From JBKBKC01 sp046294265 (lineage in GTDB: Bacteria > Pseudomonadota > Alphaproteobacteria > Rhodobacterales > Rhodobacteraceae): DNA of 64,000 nt. The notes under the pieces are model-generated. The model made no database searches. It worked only from the letters and a program-made list of their open reading frames with translations, and was not told the origin of the DNA. Both the position numbers and the translations under genes were made by a program. The stretch's first letter is position 1; each line of letters opens with the position of its first letter. Of the stretch, positions 40,422 to 49,041 are shown in pieces. The DNA lies in contig JBKBKC010000001.1 in the NCBI GenBank assembly GCA_046294265.1, positions 248,001 through 312,000 on the forward strand, read 5' to 3'.

Positions 40422-41125
40422 CACAGAATCGGCCCCCCATGGTCGCGCCACGGCGCATCGCGGGTGAGTGCTGCGAATGACAGGCGGGTGGGGCCGTGCG
40501 CCCAGCCCGCATCTTCCATCCGCCCCTCGGTCAGCCGCCCCGTCACCTGCGCCGCGATCCAGCCGAACCCCTCATGCTTCCAGCGGTCGAAGGCCAGCAT
40601 CAGATGGGCGGCAAAACTTTCCACAATCGCGGGCGGATCGTCGAACCCCTGTTCGGCGAGGCTGATCGAGGCGGGATAGTCGCCGGGGGCGGCCAGATGG
40701 TCACGGTCGGCGATCAGTTCGGCGCAAAGGACCAGCCAGTCGGGCACCGCATCCTCTGCCCCGGGCGCTGCGATCAGCCGCAGCCCGCCAAGGCGCGAGC
40801 CGTCCAGCCGCACCTCGCCGCGCGGAGTCAGGCGGATGGCGCGGTCGGGCGCGCAATGGGCGGCCAAGGCCTCCACCAGCGCCACCAGCCCCGCGGCGAA
40901 GGCCCGGCGCGCGCTGTGCAGCGCGTCCTCGGGTTCCAGCACCACGGCGAAATCCAGCCGCCCCGGCGCGGCACCGGGGCGGAACCCCCAGACCAGCGTG
41001 CCCGCCCCATGGTCGGGGGCCAGCCTTTGTGCCTGTGCGCCCACATCCCCCGCCTCAAGCCAATGCGGATCAAAGGGTGGTGGCAGGGTCAGGCGGCGGG
41101 GTGCGGGCATCGGGGGTTCTTGCAT
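40421..41125 (-). CDS. Biotin/lipoate protein ligase-like protein
   Basis: A 234-residue protein resembling the biotin/lipoate A/B protein ligase fold: GTLVWGFRPGAAPGRLDFAVVLEPE, then RLTPRGEVRLDGSRLGGLRLIA at the position of the BirA segment with the adenylate-binding Lys. Here an Arg (SRLGG) replaces that Lys, so standard ligase chemistry is doubtful. The C-terminal part (VESFAAHLMLAFDRWKHEGFGWIAAQVTGRL) is the usual accessory region of this group. The ATG at 41125 has GAGG a few bases upstream. It begins the accessory series leading into the formate dehydrogenase genes and is divergent from the multi-ferredoxin gene. Confidence 0.75.
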   Translation of the reverse strand: MQEPPMPAPRRLTLPPPFDPHWLEAGDVGAQAQRLAPDHGAGTLVWGFRPGAAPGRLDFAVVLEPEDALHSARRAFAAGLVALVEALAAHCAPDRAIRLTPRGEVRLDGSRLGGLRLIAAPGAEDAVPDWLVLCAELIADRDHLAAPGDYPASISLAEQGFDDPPAIVESFAAHLMLAFDRWKHEGFGWIAAQVTGRLTEGRMEDAGWAHGPTRLSFAALTRDAPWRDHGGPIL

Positions 41126-41197
41126 GGGGCCTCGGTTCCGCCCCATGGTAGGCGTCCAGTCAGGGCGCGCAACCCCGCCCGAGCCAGAGGACCCGCG

Positions 41198-43183
41198 ATG
41201 ACCCCATCCGACCGGATCGTGCTGACCTGCACCTGCGAGGGCACGATCACCCCCGACACCGCCGCACTGGCGCGGGCGGGCTGCGGCGCGGGCGAGGCCC
41301 CGGCGCATCAGCTCTGCCGCGCGCAGCTGGACCGGTTCCGCGCGGCCCTTGCCACAGGGCAACCGGTCACGGTGGCCTGCACGCAAGAGGCCCCGCTGTT
41401 CCGCGAGGTTGCGGGCGAGGCGCCCGTCGCCTTTGCCAATATCCGCGAGGTTGCAGGCTGGACCGAGGAGGCGGCGCAATCCGCGCCCAAGATGGCGGCG
41501 CTGCTGGCGATGGCGGCGGTGGAGCCGGGGGCGTTTTCCTATGTGACGATGGAGAGCGCGGGCGTCGTGCTGGTGCTGGGCCGCGACGAGGCGGCGGTGG
41601 AGGCGGGGCGCGTGCTGGCCGAGGCGCTGAACGTGACGGTGATGCTGCTGCCGGGGGCCGAGGTGACGCCCCCGCGCGAGACGGTGTTTCCGGTGGTGCA
41701 GGGGCGCGTGCGCGGGGCCGTGGGCCATCTGGGGGCGTTCGAGATCACGGTGGACGGCTATGCGCAGCCCGCACCTTCGTCGCGGTTGCGGCTGGTGTTC
41801 GGGGCCACGCGCGACGGTGCGGTGTCGCGCGCCGATCTGGTGGTGGACCTGACGGGGGGGGCGGCACTGTTCCCTGCGCATGACCTGCGGCCGGGGTATT
41901 TCCGCGCCGACCCGCGCGACCGGGGGGATGTGGAGGCGATGCTGCGCCGCGCGTCGGGCATGGCCGGCACCTTCGACAAGCCGCGCTACATCGACTTTCG
42001 GGCCGACCTTTGCGCCCATTCCCGAAGCCAGATCACCGGCTGCACCCGCTGCCTGACCCTCTGCCCCACGGGCGCGATCACGCCCAATGGCGACAGCGTG
42101 GCCATCGACCCCTACATCTGCGCGGGCTGCGGCCAATGCGCCGCCGCCTGCCCCACCGGGGCCGCCGCCTATGCCCTGCCGGGGGCCGACACCATAACCG
42201 CCCGCCTGCGCGCAGGGCTGCGTGCCTATGCAGATGCCGGGGCGACCGTGTCCCCGGTGATCCTGTTCCACGATGCCGACCATGGGCTGCCGGTGATCGA
42301 GGCTGCGGGCCGCTTCGGCAGGGGGCTGCCCGCCCATGTGATCCCCGTGCAGGTGAACGAGATCACGCAACTGGGCCCCGAGGCAATGGCCGCCGCCCAT
42401 GCCTATGGCGCGGCGGGCGTGCTGGTGCTGGGCCGGGGGCAGGCGCGCCACGATCCGGCGGGCCTGATCGTCACGCTGGCGCTGATGGCGCGGGTGTCGG
42501 AGGCGACGGGTCAGGCGGTGCCGGAACTTCTGGAAACCGGCGATCCCGACATGCTGGAGGCCGCCCTTTATGCCTTGCCCCGGCTGCCCGCGCGGGCGGT
42601 TCGGTCATCCTTCCTGCCCCCCGCGGACAAGCGCGGCCTGCTGGTCACGGCACTGGCCGAGATGAACCGGGTGGCGCCCGCGCCCACCCTGGGCGTCACT
42701 CTGGACCGGGGTGCCCCCTTCGGCGCGGTGGTGGTGAACCGCGATGCCTGCACCCTTTGCCATGCCTGCACCGGCGCCTGCCCCACCGGGGCGCTGTCGG
42801 ACACCCCCGACCGGCCCGAACTGCGCTTTACCGAAAGCGCCTGCGTCCAATGCGGACTGTGCGAGGCGACCTGCCCCGAGGATGCGATAACCCTGTCGCC
42901 GGGCATCGACTTCGAGGCCTGGGACACCCCGCGCCGGCTGCTGAACGAGGAGGCGCCTTTCGAATGCACCGGCTGCGGCAAACCCTTTGGCACCGCCTCT
43001 GGCATCGCGCGGGTGCAGGCAAAGCTGGCGGAACATTGGATGTTCGCGGGCGAGGCGGGGGCCGACCGGATGCGGCTGCTGACACTTTGCGACGATTGCC
43101 GGGTGCGGGCCGTGGTGGCCGAGGGGTTCGACCCCCACGCCCCCGACCAGCGCCGCGTGCGCACCAATGACGATTATCGCTGA
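41198..43183 (+). CDS. Multi-cluster 4Fe-4S ferredoxin protein, probable formate dehydrogenase accessory
   Basis: A 661-residue cytoplasmic protein with four ferredoxin-type 4Fe-4S motifs in two pairs: CTRCLTLCPTG and CAGCGQCAAACPTG at about residues 280-320, then CTLCHACTGACPTG and CVQCGLCEATCPEDA at about 517-562. Further Cys occur at the N-terminus (LTCTCEGT; GCGAG; QLCRA; VACTQE) and C-terminus (CTGCGKPFG; LCDDCR). A Rossmann-like segment (YGAAGVLVLGRGQ) lies between the pairs. GAGG lies seven bases before the ATG. It is divergent from the DUF6505/6352/3305/3306 series, and such genes occur together in this order elsewhere. It could be an electron wire or a cluster-assembly platform. Confidence 0.85.
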   Translation: MTPSDRIVLTCTCEGTITPDTAALARAGCGAGEAPAHQLCRAQLDRFRAALATGQPVTVACTQEAPLFREVAGEAPVAFANIREVAGWTEEAAQSAPKMAALLAMAAVEPGAFSYVTMESAGVVLVLGRDEAAVEAGRVLAEALNVTVMLLPGAEVTPPRETVFPVVQGRVRGAVGHLGAFEITVDGYAQPAPSSRLRLVFGATRDGAVSRADLVVDLTGGAALFPAHDLRPGYFRADPRDRGDVEAMLRRASGMAGTFDKPRYIDFRADLCAHSRSQITGCTRCLTLCPTGAITPNGDSVAIDPYICAGCGQCAAACPTGAAAYALPGADTITARLRAGLRAYADAGATVSPVILFHDADHGLPVIEAAGRFGRGLPAHVIPVQVNEITQLGPEAMAAAHAYGAAGVLVLGRGQARHDPAGLIVTLALMARVSEATGQAVPELLETGDPDMLEAALYALPRLPARAVRSSFLPPADKRGLLVTALAEMNRVAPAPTLGVTLDRGAPFGAVVVNRDACTLCHACTGACPTGALSDTPDRPELRFTESACVQCGLCEATCPEDAITLSPGIDFEAWDTPRRLLNEEAPFECTGCGKPFGTASGIARVQAKLAEHWMFAGEAGADRMRLLTLCDDCRVRAVVAEGFDPHAPDQRRVRTNDDYR

Positions 43184-43791
43184 CGCCTGCGCAGCGCCGG
43201 AATGCCCGTCTGCATGATCAGCCAGATGTCGAGGCACAGGTTGCGCCGATCCTGATAGATCAAGTCCAGCCGTGCCTTCATCGGCACGCAAAGCCGGGCA
43301 TAGACGGCATCGGTTTCGGCAGGCGTCGCGCAGCGCGACAACAGCAATGCCTCGTGCCGGTGATAGTGCAGCGTCGCCATGCCGGTGATGCCGGGGCGCG
43401 AGCGCAGGACACGGGCATAGAGATCGGGGAAGCGTTCGACATATTCACGCAAGGGGGGGCGGGGGCCCACAAAGCTCATGTCGCCGCGCAGCACGTTCCA
43501 GAGCTGCGGCACCTCATCCAGCCGTGACCGGCGCAGGACCCGGCCAGCGGGGGTGATGCGGGCCGCCTTGTCGGCCCCGGTGACCCCGCGGTCGGCGGGG
43601 GCCAGCGTCATCGTGCGCAGTTTCCACAGGCGGAACGGGCGGCCCGGTGCCCGCATCCGCTCGGCGACATAAAAGATCGGGCGGCCCTGCGTGACCAGCA
43701 GCCAGACCAGCACCCCCGCGAAGGGCAGCGCGAGGATAGCCGCCACCAGCAGGGCGAATGCGATGTCGAAGGCGCGCTTCAGCGGGGTCAT
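43174..43791 (-). CDS. Sugar transferase (polyprenyl-phosphate hexose-1-phosphate transferase type)
   Basis: A 205-residue membrane protein of the bacterial sugar transferase family. One N-terminal re-entrant or membrane helix (AFALLVAAILALPFAGVLVWLL) is followed by the catalytic domain: GRPFRLWKLRTM, RRSRLDEVPQLWNVLRGDMSFVGPRPPL (DExD-like basic/acidic core) and RPGITGMATL. Such enzymes start exopolysaccharide or lipopolysaccharide repeat units on undecaprenyl phosphate. It overlaps the epimerase by ATGA, and its TAA stop overlaps the converging ferredoxin gene by 10 bases. Confidence 0.92.
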   Translation of the reverse strand: MTPLKRAFDIAFALLVAAILALPFAGVLVWLLVTQGRPIFYVAERMRAPGRPFRLWKLRTMTLAPADRGVTGADKAARITPAGRVLRRSRLDEVPQLWNVLRGDMSFVGPRPPLREYVERFPDLYARVLRSRPGITGMATLHYHRHEALLLSRCATPAETDAVYARLCVPMKARLDLIYQDRRNLCLDIWLIMQTGIPALRRRQR

Positions 43792-44624
43792 GCGCCGCCC
43801 CCCACCTGCCGCCACTCGCGCACCATCGTCTCGGGCAGGCTGGCCTCTGGCGGCAGCGGCACGAGCGCCTGCAGGCGCGCGGTGTCGAGGGTGACGGCCG
43901 GGATGACGGCCGGGTTCGGCGGGCCCCAGTGCCAGGGCAGCCCCGCCGCCCGCAGAAGGTCCGCCATGCGGACGGGATGCGGGGCGGCGATGTTCAGAAG
44001 CCGCGGCAACACGGCACCCGCCACGGCGCGGGCCACCAGCGCCGCCAGCACCGCGCCCAAACTGGCAGGCCCGATGTAGGACCGCAGCGGCCCCCCCGCC
44101 TGCCCCGGCACGAGGTCGAGCGTGACCTCCCTGCCCGGCCGCCACCCGCCCAGAAGCGCATCGCACCCCGCCACATTGCCGATACGCAGGATGGTCAGGC
44201 CCGGTGCGCCGGGCTGATTGGCCATGGCTTGCGCCGCCGTTTCCATCGCCAGTTTTGCCGCGCCATAGGCCGAGGGCGGCCGGGTGGCCGCATCCTCGTC
44301 CAACCCCAGGCCCGGTGCATAGACGGCGGCGGAGGAGGCCAGGAACACATGGCACCCGCCCTGCGCCCGTGCCGCGGCCAGTGTCGCCCGCGCCAGATCC
44401 GTGTTGGACGCCAACTCGTCGGCCCGCCCCCCGGCAAGGCACAGGATCACCCCGCTGGCCGCGTCATCGGGGCAGTTGGCGCCGAGAATTGGCCAGTGCA
44501 GAAACCCCGCCCTGCCATCGCGCGCCTGCCAGACCGGGCGCAGCCCGCCCGGAAACGTGGGCCAGACCGCGCGCAGGGCCGATCCGATCCGCCCTGTGCC
44601 CCCCAGCACCAGAAGCGGGCGCAT
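43788..44624 (-). CDS. NAD-dependent epimerase/dehydratase (extended SDR)
   Basis: A 278-residue Rossmann protein. The dinucleotide motif VLGGTGRIGSAL is at residues ~6-17, the Ser region FLASSAAVYAPG near 95, and the catalytic YGAAK (Tyr-x3-Lys) near 120. The C-terminal substrate domain is short. It overlaps the sugar transferase by ATGA and lies one base after the MarR gene, suggesting nucleotide-sugar modification feeding the transferase. Exact substrate unknown. Confidence 0.87.
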   Translation of the reverse strand: MRPLLVLGGTGRIGSALRAVWPTFPGGLRPVWQARDGRAGFLHWPILGANCPDDAASGVILCLAGGRADELASNTDLARATLAAARAQGGCHVFLASSAAVYAPGLGLDEDAATRPPSAYGAAKLAMETAAQAMANQPGAPGLTILRIGNVAGCDALLGGWRPGREVTLDLVPGQAGGPLRSYIGPASLGAVLAALVARAVAGAVLPRLLNIAAPHPVRMADLLRAAGLPWHWGPPNPAVIPAVTLDTARLQALVPLPPEASLPETMVREWRQVGGGA

Positions 44625-44625
44625 C

Positions 44626-45069
44626 CTAGTCGCTCCCTTCCAGACGCACGCGCAATTCGCGCAGCACCGGCAGGACCGACCGCACCCGGTCGGCCCCCAG
44701 ATCGGCCACCAGATCGCCGATCAGCGGGGCCACCGCCTGCACCGCCGCATCCCGCGCGGCGCGGCCCGAGGGGCTGATTGCCACGAATTTCTGCCGCGCG
44801 TCGTCCCAGTCGGGCCGGATATGCACATGCCCCGCCCATTCCAGCCGCGCCAGCGTGTTGGTCATCGCCCCCCGGGTGACGTGGAACGCGCGCGCCAGTT
44901 GCGCGGGCGTGCGTTCCTCGGCCACCCGCGCCAGATGGTTCAGCACCCCGAAATGCGACAGTTCCATCCCCTTGGGCAGCGCCTTCGAGATGCGGTTGCG
45001 CGCCAGCTGGTCGGCCATGAACAGCTCGCCAAACAACGCGACTGCGATATCCTCGGACTTGTCGGCCAT
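44626..45069 (-). CDS. MarR-family transcriptional regulator
   Basis: A 147-residue winged-helix dimeric regulator. Helix-turn-helix residues are in TPAQLARAFHVTRGAMTNTLARLEWAGHV, and the wing is in IRPDWDDARQKFVAISPSGRAARD. The N-terminal segment (LFMADQLARNRISKALPKGMELSHFGVLNHLAR) resembles the PetP branch of MarR proteins in Rhodobacter, though no petR response regulator is next to it. The ATG shares TGATG with the nitrilase stop; a GTG three bases earlier is less likely. Confidence 0.88.
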   Translation of the reverse strand: MADKSEDIAVALFGELFMADQLARNRISKALPKGMELSHFGVLNHLARVAEERTPAQLARAFHVTRGAMTNTLARLEWAGHVHIRPDWDDARQKFVAISPSGRAARDAAVQAVAPLIGDLVADLGADRVRSVLPVLRELRVRLEGSD

Positions 45070-45905
45070 CACGGCCCCTCGATGGGGCGGTCGTGTGTGA
45101 GCGAGGGCACACGGGTGCGGGCGCTGTCCACCTGCGAGAGGTCGAGATCGACAAAGGTGACGCGGGGCTCGGTGCCCGCATCGGCCAAAACCTCACCCCA
45201 TGGCGCCACGGCCAAACTGTGCCCATGGGTTTGCCGGCCCCGGCCACCGCCGATGGGTTCGGGATGAAAGCCCGTCTGGGCGGGAGCCAGCACGAAACAC
45301 CCCGTCTCGATGGCCCGCGCGCGCAGCAGGGTTTCCCAATGCGCGGCGCCGGTCAGGTGGTTGAAGGCGGCGGGAACGGTGATCACCTGCGCCCGAGCCT
45401 GCGCAAGGCGGCGATAGAGATGCGGAAAGCGCAGGTCATAGCAGACGGTCATCCCGATCCGCGCCAGCGCGGTATCGGCCAGCACGGCGCGGGTGCCGGG
45501 CCGGTATGCGGCGGATTCGCGATAGACCTCGGTTTCGGACACCTGGACGTCGAACATGTGGATCTTGTCATACCGCGCGGCGATCCCGCCGTCAGGGGCG
45601 ATCAGGAACGATCGGTTGGCGAATCGCCCATCGGCATCGGTGGTCAGCACGCCAAGGGAGCCTACCAGCACCCAGCATCCGGCGCGCGCGGCCTCAGCCC
45701 GCAGCGTGGCCAGCGTGGGATCATCCTCCTCAAGCCGCAGCGTGGCACGCTGGTGGTCGCGGACCGAGGACAAAAGGTTCGTGCATTCCGGCGTCAGGAT
45801 CAGGTCTGCCCCGCCCGCCGCCGCCCGCCGCACCGCCTGCACCGTGCCGGGCAGGTTCGCGGCGGGGTCATCTGTCACCGACAGCTGGACCAGCCCTGCG
45901 CGCAT
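45069..45905 (-). CDS. Nitrilase-superfamily carbon-nitrogen hydrolase (Nit type)
   Basis: A 278-residue amidase. The Glu-Lys-Cys triad is visible: Glu in LILTPECTNLLSS, Lys in RYDKIHMFDV and Cys in MTVCYDLRFPHLYRRLA. The pattern (SVRDHQRATLRLEEDDPTLATLRAEAA) matches the Nit1/Nit2-like group; Nit1 homologs repair deaminated glutathione. Being immediately downstream of a glutaredoxin gene (shared TGATG) fits a glutathione-related role, but that is inference. Confidence 0.9.
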   Translation of the reverse strand: MRAGLVQLSVTDDPAANLPGTVQAVRRAAAGGADLILTPECTNLLSSVRDHQRATLRLEEDDPTLATLRAEAARAGCWVLVGSLGVLTTDADGRFANRSFLIAPDGGIAARYDKIHMFDVQVSETEVYRESAAYRPGTRAVLADTALARIGMTVCYDLRFPHLYRRLAQARAQVITVPAAFNHLTGAAHWETLLRARAIETGCFVLAPAQTGFHPEPIGGGRGRQTHGHSLAVAPWGEVLADAGTEPRVTFVDLDLSQVDSARTRVPSLTHDRPIEGP

Positions 45906-46180
45906 CAGTCCGCCAGAAGGGCGTCAAGCCGCCCGGCATGGTCCAGCGCATGAAGGTCGTCCGCCCCGCCCACATGCCGCCCGCCGATGAAAATCTGCGG
46001 CACGGTGCGCCCACCGTTCGCGCGCTGCATCATCTCTGCCCGGCGCGCAGGCTCGCGACTCAGGTCGATCTCGGTGAAGGCCGCGCCCTTGCGGGTCAGC
46101 AGGCGCTTGGCCGCGTGGCAGTAGCCGCAGAGCGGCGTGGTGTAGATCTCGACGGATTTCACGGTTGCGGGTCCTGTCAT
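45905..46180 (-). CDS. grxC: Glutaredoxin 3
   Basis: A 91-residue glutathione-dependent dithiol oxidoreductase. The active site CGYC (LCGYCHAAKRLL) is near residues 18-21. The TVPQIFIGGRHVGGADDL segment holds the cis-Pro and glutathione-binding residues. A GTG six codons after the ATG could be an alternative start (VKSVEIYTTP...). It lies 22 bases after comF and overlaps the nitrilase gene. Confidence 0.93.
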   Translation of the reverse strand: MTGPATVKSVEIYTTPLCGYCHAAKRLLTRKGAAFTEIDLSREPARRAEMMQRANGGRTVPQIFIGGRHVGGADDLHALDHAGRLDALLAD

Positions 46181-46202
46181 GTTTGCCCGACCCTACATGC
46201 GA

Positions 46203-46925
46203 TCAACCCTCTTTCGCAACGCGCGCCAGAACCGCCACCACCACATGCGAGGCACCGGCAGCAAGGCACGCCTCCGTCGCCGCCGCCAGCGTGGCGCCCG
46301 AGGTCATCACGTCATCCACCAGCATCACCGGGCGATCGCGCAGCCGGTGGGTGCGGCGGGGATGTACGCGGATCGCCCCCTCCACATTTGCGAATCGTCC
46401 GTCACGGTTGCGGCCGTCCTGCGTGGGGGTGCTGCGGGGGCGAATCAGGAGGTCGGGGCAGTGGTCGATCCCGGCCGCCCGCGCGAGCGCCGCGGACAAG
46501 AGCGCCGACTGGTTGTAGCGGCGGCGCAGAAGCCGCAGCCAATGCAGCGGGATTGGGGCCACGATCATGCCGGGTTCGATCATGGGCGCCGCCGCCCGCA
46601 TCATCCAGCGTGCGGCGGGGGCGGCAAGGTCCAGCCGGTCGCCATGTTTCAGCGCCAGCACCAGCTTGCGCCCGTTGTCGTGGTAGAGGATCGCCGCCCG
46701 CCCCCGCGACCATGGCCGCGCGATGGTCAGACAGTCGTCGCAATGCACCGGGTGGCCGGGGTCATCCCCGGGCAGCGGCACGCCGCAGAGGTCGCAGACC
46801 AGCCCGCCGATGAACCGGGTCTGCCGCCAGCAGTCGGGGCACAGCGCGAAGTCATCCGTTACCTGCGCGCTGCAGGTCAGGCATTGCGGCGGATAGATCG
46901 CGCGCAGCACCGCTTGCAAACCCAT
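46203..46925 (-). CDS. ComF-family phosphoribosyltransferase-like protein
   Basis: A 240-residue protein. The N-terminal zinc-finger region has Cys pairs CLTC, CPDC, CDLC and CDDC. A type I phosphoribosyltransferase domain follows, with the PRPP motif VMLVDDVMTSGATL near residue 195. ComF is needed for DNA uptake in naturally competent bacteria, but the family is widespread and its role here is unknown. It heads a minus-strand series (comF-grxC-nit-marR-epimerase-transferase) and is divergent from the methyltransferase gene, 23 bases away. Confidence 0.9.
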   Translation of the reverse strand: MGLQAVLRAIYPPQCLTCSAQVTDDFALCPDCWRQTRFIGGLVCDLCGVPLPGDDPGHPVHCDDCLTIARPWSRGRAAILYHDNGRKLVLALKHGDRLDLAAPAARWMMRAAAPMIEPGMIVAPIPLHWLRLLRRRYNQSALLSAALARAAGIDHCPDLLIRPRSTPTQDGRNRDGRFANVEGAIRVHPRRTHRLRDRPVMLVDDVMTSGATLAAATEACLAAGASHVVVAVLARVAKEG

Positions 46926-46948
46926 GCCTGCCCCCTCACGTGTAGGCC

Positions 46949-47779
46949 ATGTCCACGTCGCCCCGCCTGACCGACCGCGCCGCTCTTGCCCGCAACCGTG
47001 CCCGCGCGGGTCGGATGGGTCTGGCCGACTTCCTGCACCGCGACGTCATGGACGACCTGCAGGAGAGACTCGCCGAGGTTAACAGAACCTTTACGGCCCC
47101 CGCCGTGGTGACGGGTTTTCCCGATCTGTGGCGCGATCTGCTGCCCGGCGCGCGGATGGTGGCGGATGACGAGGTGCTGGACCTTGACCCAGGCGCGCAT
47201 GATCTGGTGATCCATGCGCTGTGCCTGCACTGGGCGGATGACCCGGTGGGCCAGATCGCGCAGGGCGCGCGCGCCCTGCGCCCCGACGGGCTGTTCCTCG
47301 CGGCCCTGTTCGGGGGCCGCACCCTGCACGAGCTGCGCGCCTGCCTTGCCGAGGCCGAGGTGGAGGTGACCGGCGGCCTCAGCCCGCGCGTGTTGCCCAT
47401 GGGCGATCTGCGCGACCTCGGCGCGCTGGTGCAGCGGGCGGGGCTGGCGCTGCCTGTGGCGGATGTGGTGGCACGGCGCGTGATGTATCGGGACGCGCTG
47501 CACCTCATGGCCGATCTGCGCGCCATGGGCGAAGGCAATGCGCTGGCCGACCGCCTGCGTCGGCCCACAGGGCGCACGGTGCTGGCCAAGGCGACGGCGC
47601 GATACCAGGCCGCCTTCGGCATGCCGGAAGGACGAATTCCCGCAACCTTCGAGATCGTGCATCTTTCCGGATGGGCCCCGCACGACAGCCAGCCCCGCCC
47701 CTTGCGCCCGGGATCGGCGCGTGCGCGGCTTGCCGAGGCCTTGGGCGTGCCCGAAAGGCCGCTGCCTGAGGGCGCCTGA
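46949..47779 (+). CDS. SAM-dependent methyltransferase-like protein (BioC/NDUFAF5 type)
   Basis: A 276-residue class I methyltransferase-like protein. The N-terminal segment (LTDRAALARNRARAGRMGLADFLHRDVMDDLQERLAEV) and HDLVIHALCLHWADDPVGQIAQGARALRPDGLFLAALFGG match the alphaproteobacterial homologs of NDUFAF5. NDUFAF5 hydroxylates an arginine during complex I assembly. The canonical GxGxG loop of SAM binding is weak here (VTGFPDLWRDLL). It is divergent from comF with a 23-base gap, so their promoters must overlap the other gene's start. Confidence 0.82.
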   Translation: MSTSPRLTDRAALARNRARAGRMGLADFLHRDVMDDLQERLAEVNRTFTAPAVVTGFPDLWRDLLPGARMVADDEVLDLDPGAHDLVIHALCLHWADDPVGQIAQGARALRPDGLFLAALFGGRTLHELRACLAEAEVEVTGGLSPRVLPMGDLRDLGALVQRAGLALPVADVVARRVMYRDALHLMADLRAMGEGNALADRLRRPTGRTVLAKATARYQAAFGMPEGRIPATFEIVHLSGWAPHDSQPRPLRPGSARARLAEALGVPERPLPEGA

Positions 47780-47815
47780 CACCCACCCGACGAACCCTGC
47801 GACAAGGCCACACGG

Positions 47816-47843
47816 TTGACCCTGCGCGGCTTGCCGCTATGTG
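47816..47843 (+). promoter_or_regulatory. Possible promoter of hemH
   Basis: A good -35 hexamer TTGACC (47816-47821) with a weak -10 TATGTG about 16 bases on, some 35 bases before the hemH start. The -35 match is good; the -10 is poor, so this is tentative. Confidence 0.3.
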
Positions 47844-47878
47844 CATACCTCGATCATTGAAATATCGGAGACAGCGCA

Positions 47879-49015
47879 ATGCTTGACGCCAACGCAGGCG
47901 CGGCCCATGCCACCGCGATGACCCGGCCCGATGCCGCATCTTCCGACATGACCAGTGATCCGGCCCCCGCGGGCCAGGGCCGCCTGACGCATGCGCCAGC
48001 CGACCATCCCCAGGTGCGCGCGGCCAAGATCGGGGTGCTGCTGGCAAACCTGGGTACGCCCGACAACTATGACTACTGGTCGATGCGGCGCTACCTGAAC
48101 GAATTCCTGTCGGACAAGCGCGTGATCGACTATTCGTCCTGGCTTTGGCAGCCGCTGTTGCAGTTGGTGATCCTGACAAAACGGCCCTTTACCTCGGGTG
48201 CCAACTATAAGCTGATATGGAACACCGAGCGGAACGAAAGCCCTCTGATGACGATCACCCGCGACCAGACGGCCAAGATCGCGGCCGCGATGGCCGAGAC
48301 GCATGGCGCTCAGGTCATGGTGGATTTCTGCATGCGCTATGGCAACCCGTCGACCGAATCGAAGGTGCGCGCGATGGTCGAGGCGGGCTGCGAGAAGATT
48401 CTGTTCTTTCCATTGTACCCCCATTACGCGGGCGCGACCTCGGCCACCGCGAATGACCAGTTCTTCCGGTCGCTGATGAAGGAAAAGCGCCAGCCCGCCG
48501 CGCGCACGGTGCCGGAGTATTTCGAGCATCCACTGTATATCGAGGCACTGGCGCAATCGGTGGAGCGCGCCTACGCGGGATTGGAGCAGCGCCCCGACGT
48601 GCTGGTGGCCAGCTATCACGGCATGCCGAAGCGGTATCTGATGACGGGCGACCCCTATCATTGCCAATGCGCCAAGACCTCGCGCCTGCTGCGTGAGCGG
48701 CTGGGATGGGACAAGGGCGCGATCGACACGACCTTCCAGTCGGTATTCGGCCCCGAGGAATGGCTGCGACCCTATACGGTGGAGCATGTCGCCGAACTGG
48801 CCAAGGCGGGCAAGAAGAGGATCGCAGTAATCGCGCCCGCGTTTTCGGCGGACTGCATCGAGACGCTGGAGGAGATCAACGGCGAAATCCGCGAGGCGTT
48901 CGAGCATGCGGGTGGAGAGGAGTTCACCTACATCCCTTGCCTGAACGATGACGATGCGCACATCGCAGCGTTGTCCGCCGTGATTCGCGACAACCTGTCA
49001 GGCTGGGTCCGATAA
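47879..49015 (+). CDS. hemH: Ferrochelatase
   Basis: HemH inserts Fe2+ into protoporphyrin IX, the last step of haem synthesis. The 378-residue protein has the family landmarks KIGVLLANLGTPDNYDY, FFPLYPHYAGATSAT, the active-site His in VASYHGMPKRYL, FQSVFGPEEWLRPYT and IAPAFSADCIETLEEI. The N-terminal ~45 residues before KIGVLL are long and low in conservation; a second ATG at 47948 is possible, but CGGAG eight bases before 47879 supports the first. A strong terminator follows. Confidence 0.95.
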   Translation: MLDANAGAAHATAMTRPDAASSDMTSDPAPAGQGRLTHAPADHPQVRAAKIGVLLANLGTPDNYDYWSMRRYLNEFLSDKRVIDYSSWLWQPLLQLVILTKRPFTSGANYKLIWNTERNESPLMTITRDQTAKIAAAMAETHGAQVMVDFCMRYGNPSTESKVRAMVEAGCEKILFFPLYPHYAGATSATANDQFFRSLMKEKRQPAARTVPEYFEHPLYIEALAQSVERAYAGLEQRPDVLVASYHGMPKRYLMTGDPYHCQCAKTSRLLRERLGWDKGAIDTTFQSVFGPEEWLRPYTVEHVAELAKAGKKRIAVIAPAFSADCIETLEEINGEIREAFEHAGGEEFTYIPCLNDDDAHIAALSAVIRDNLSGWVR

Positions 49016-49041
49016 GATCACGGTGACACGCCGCGAAACAG

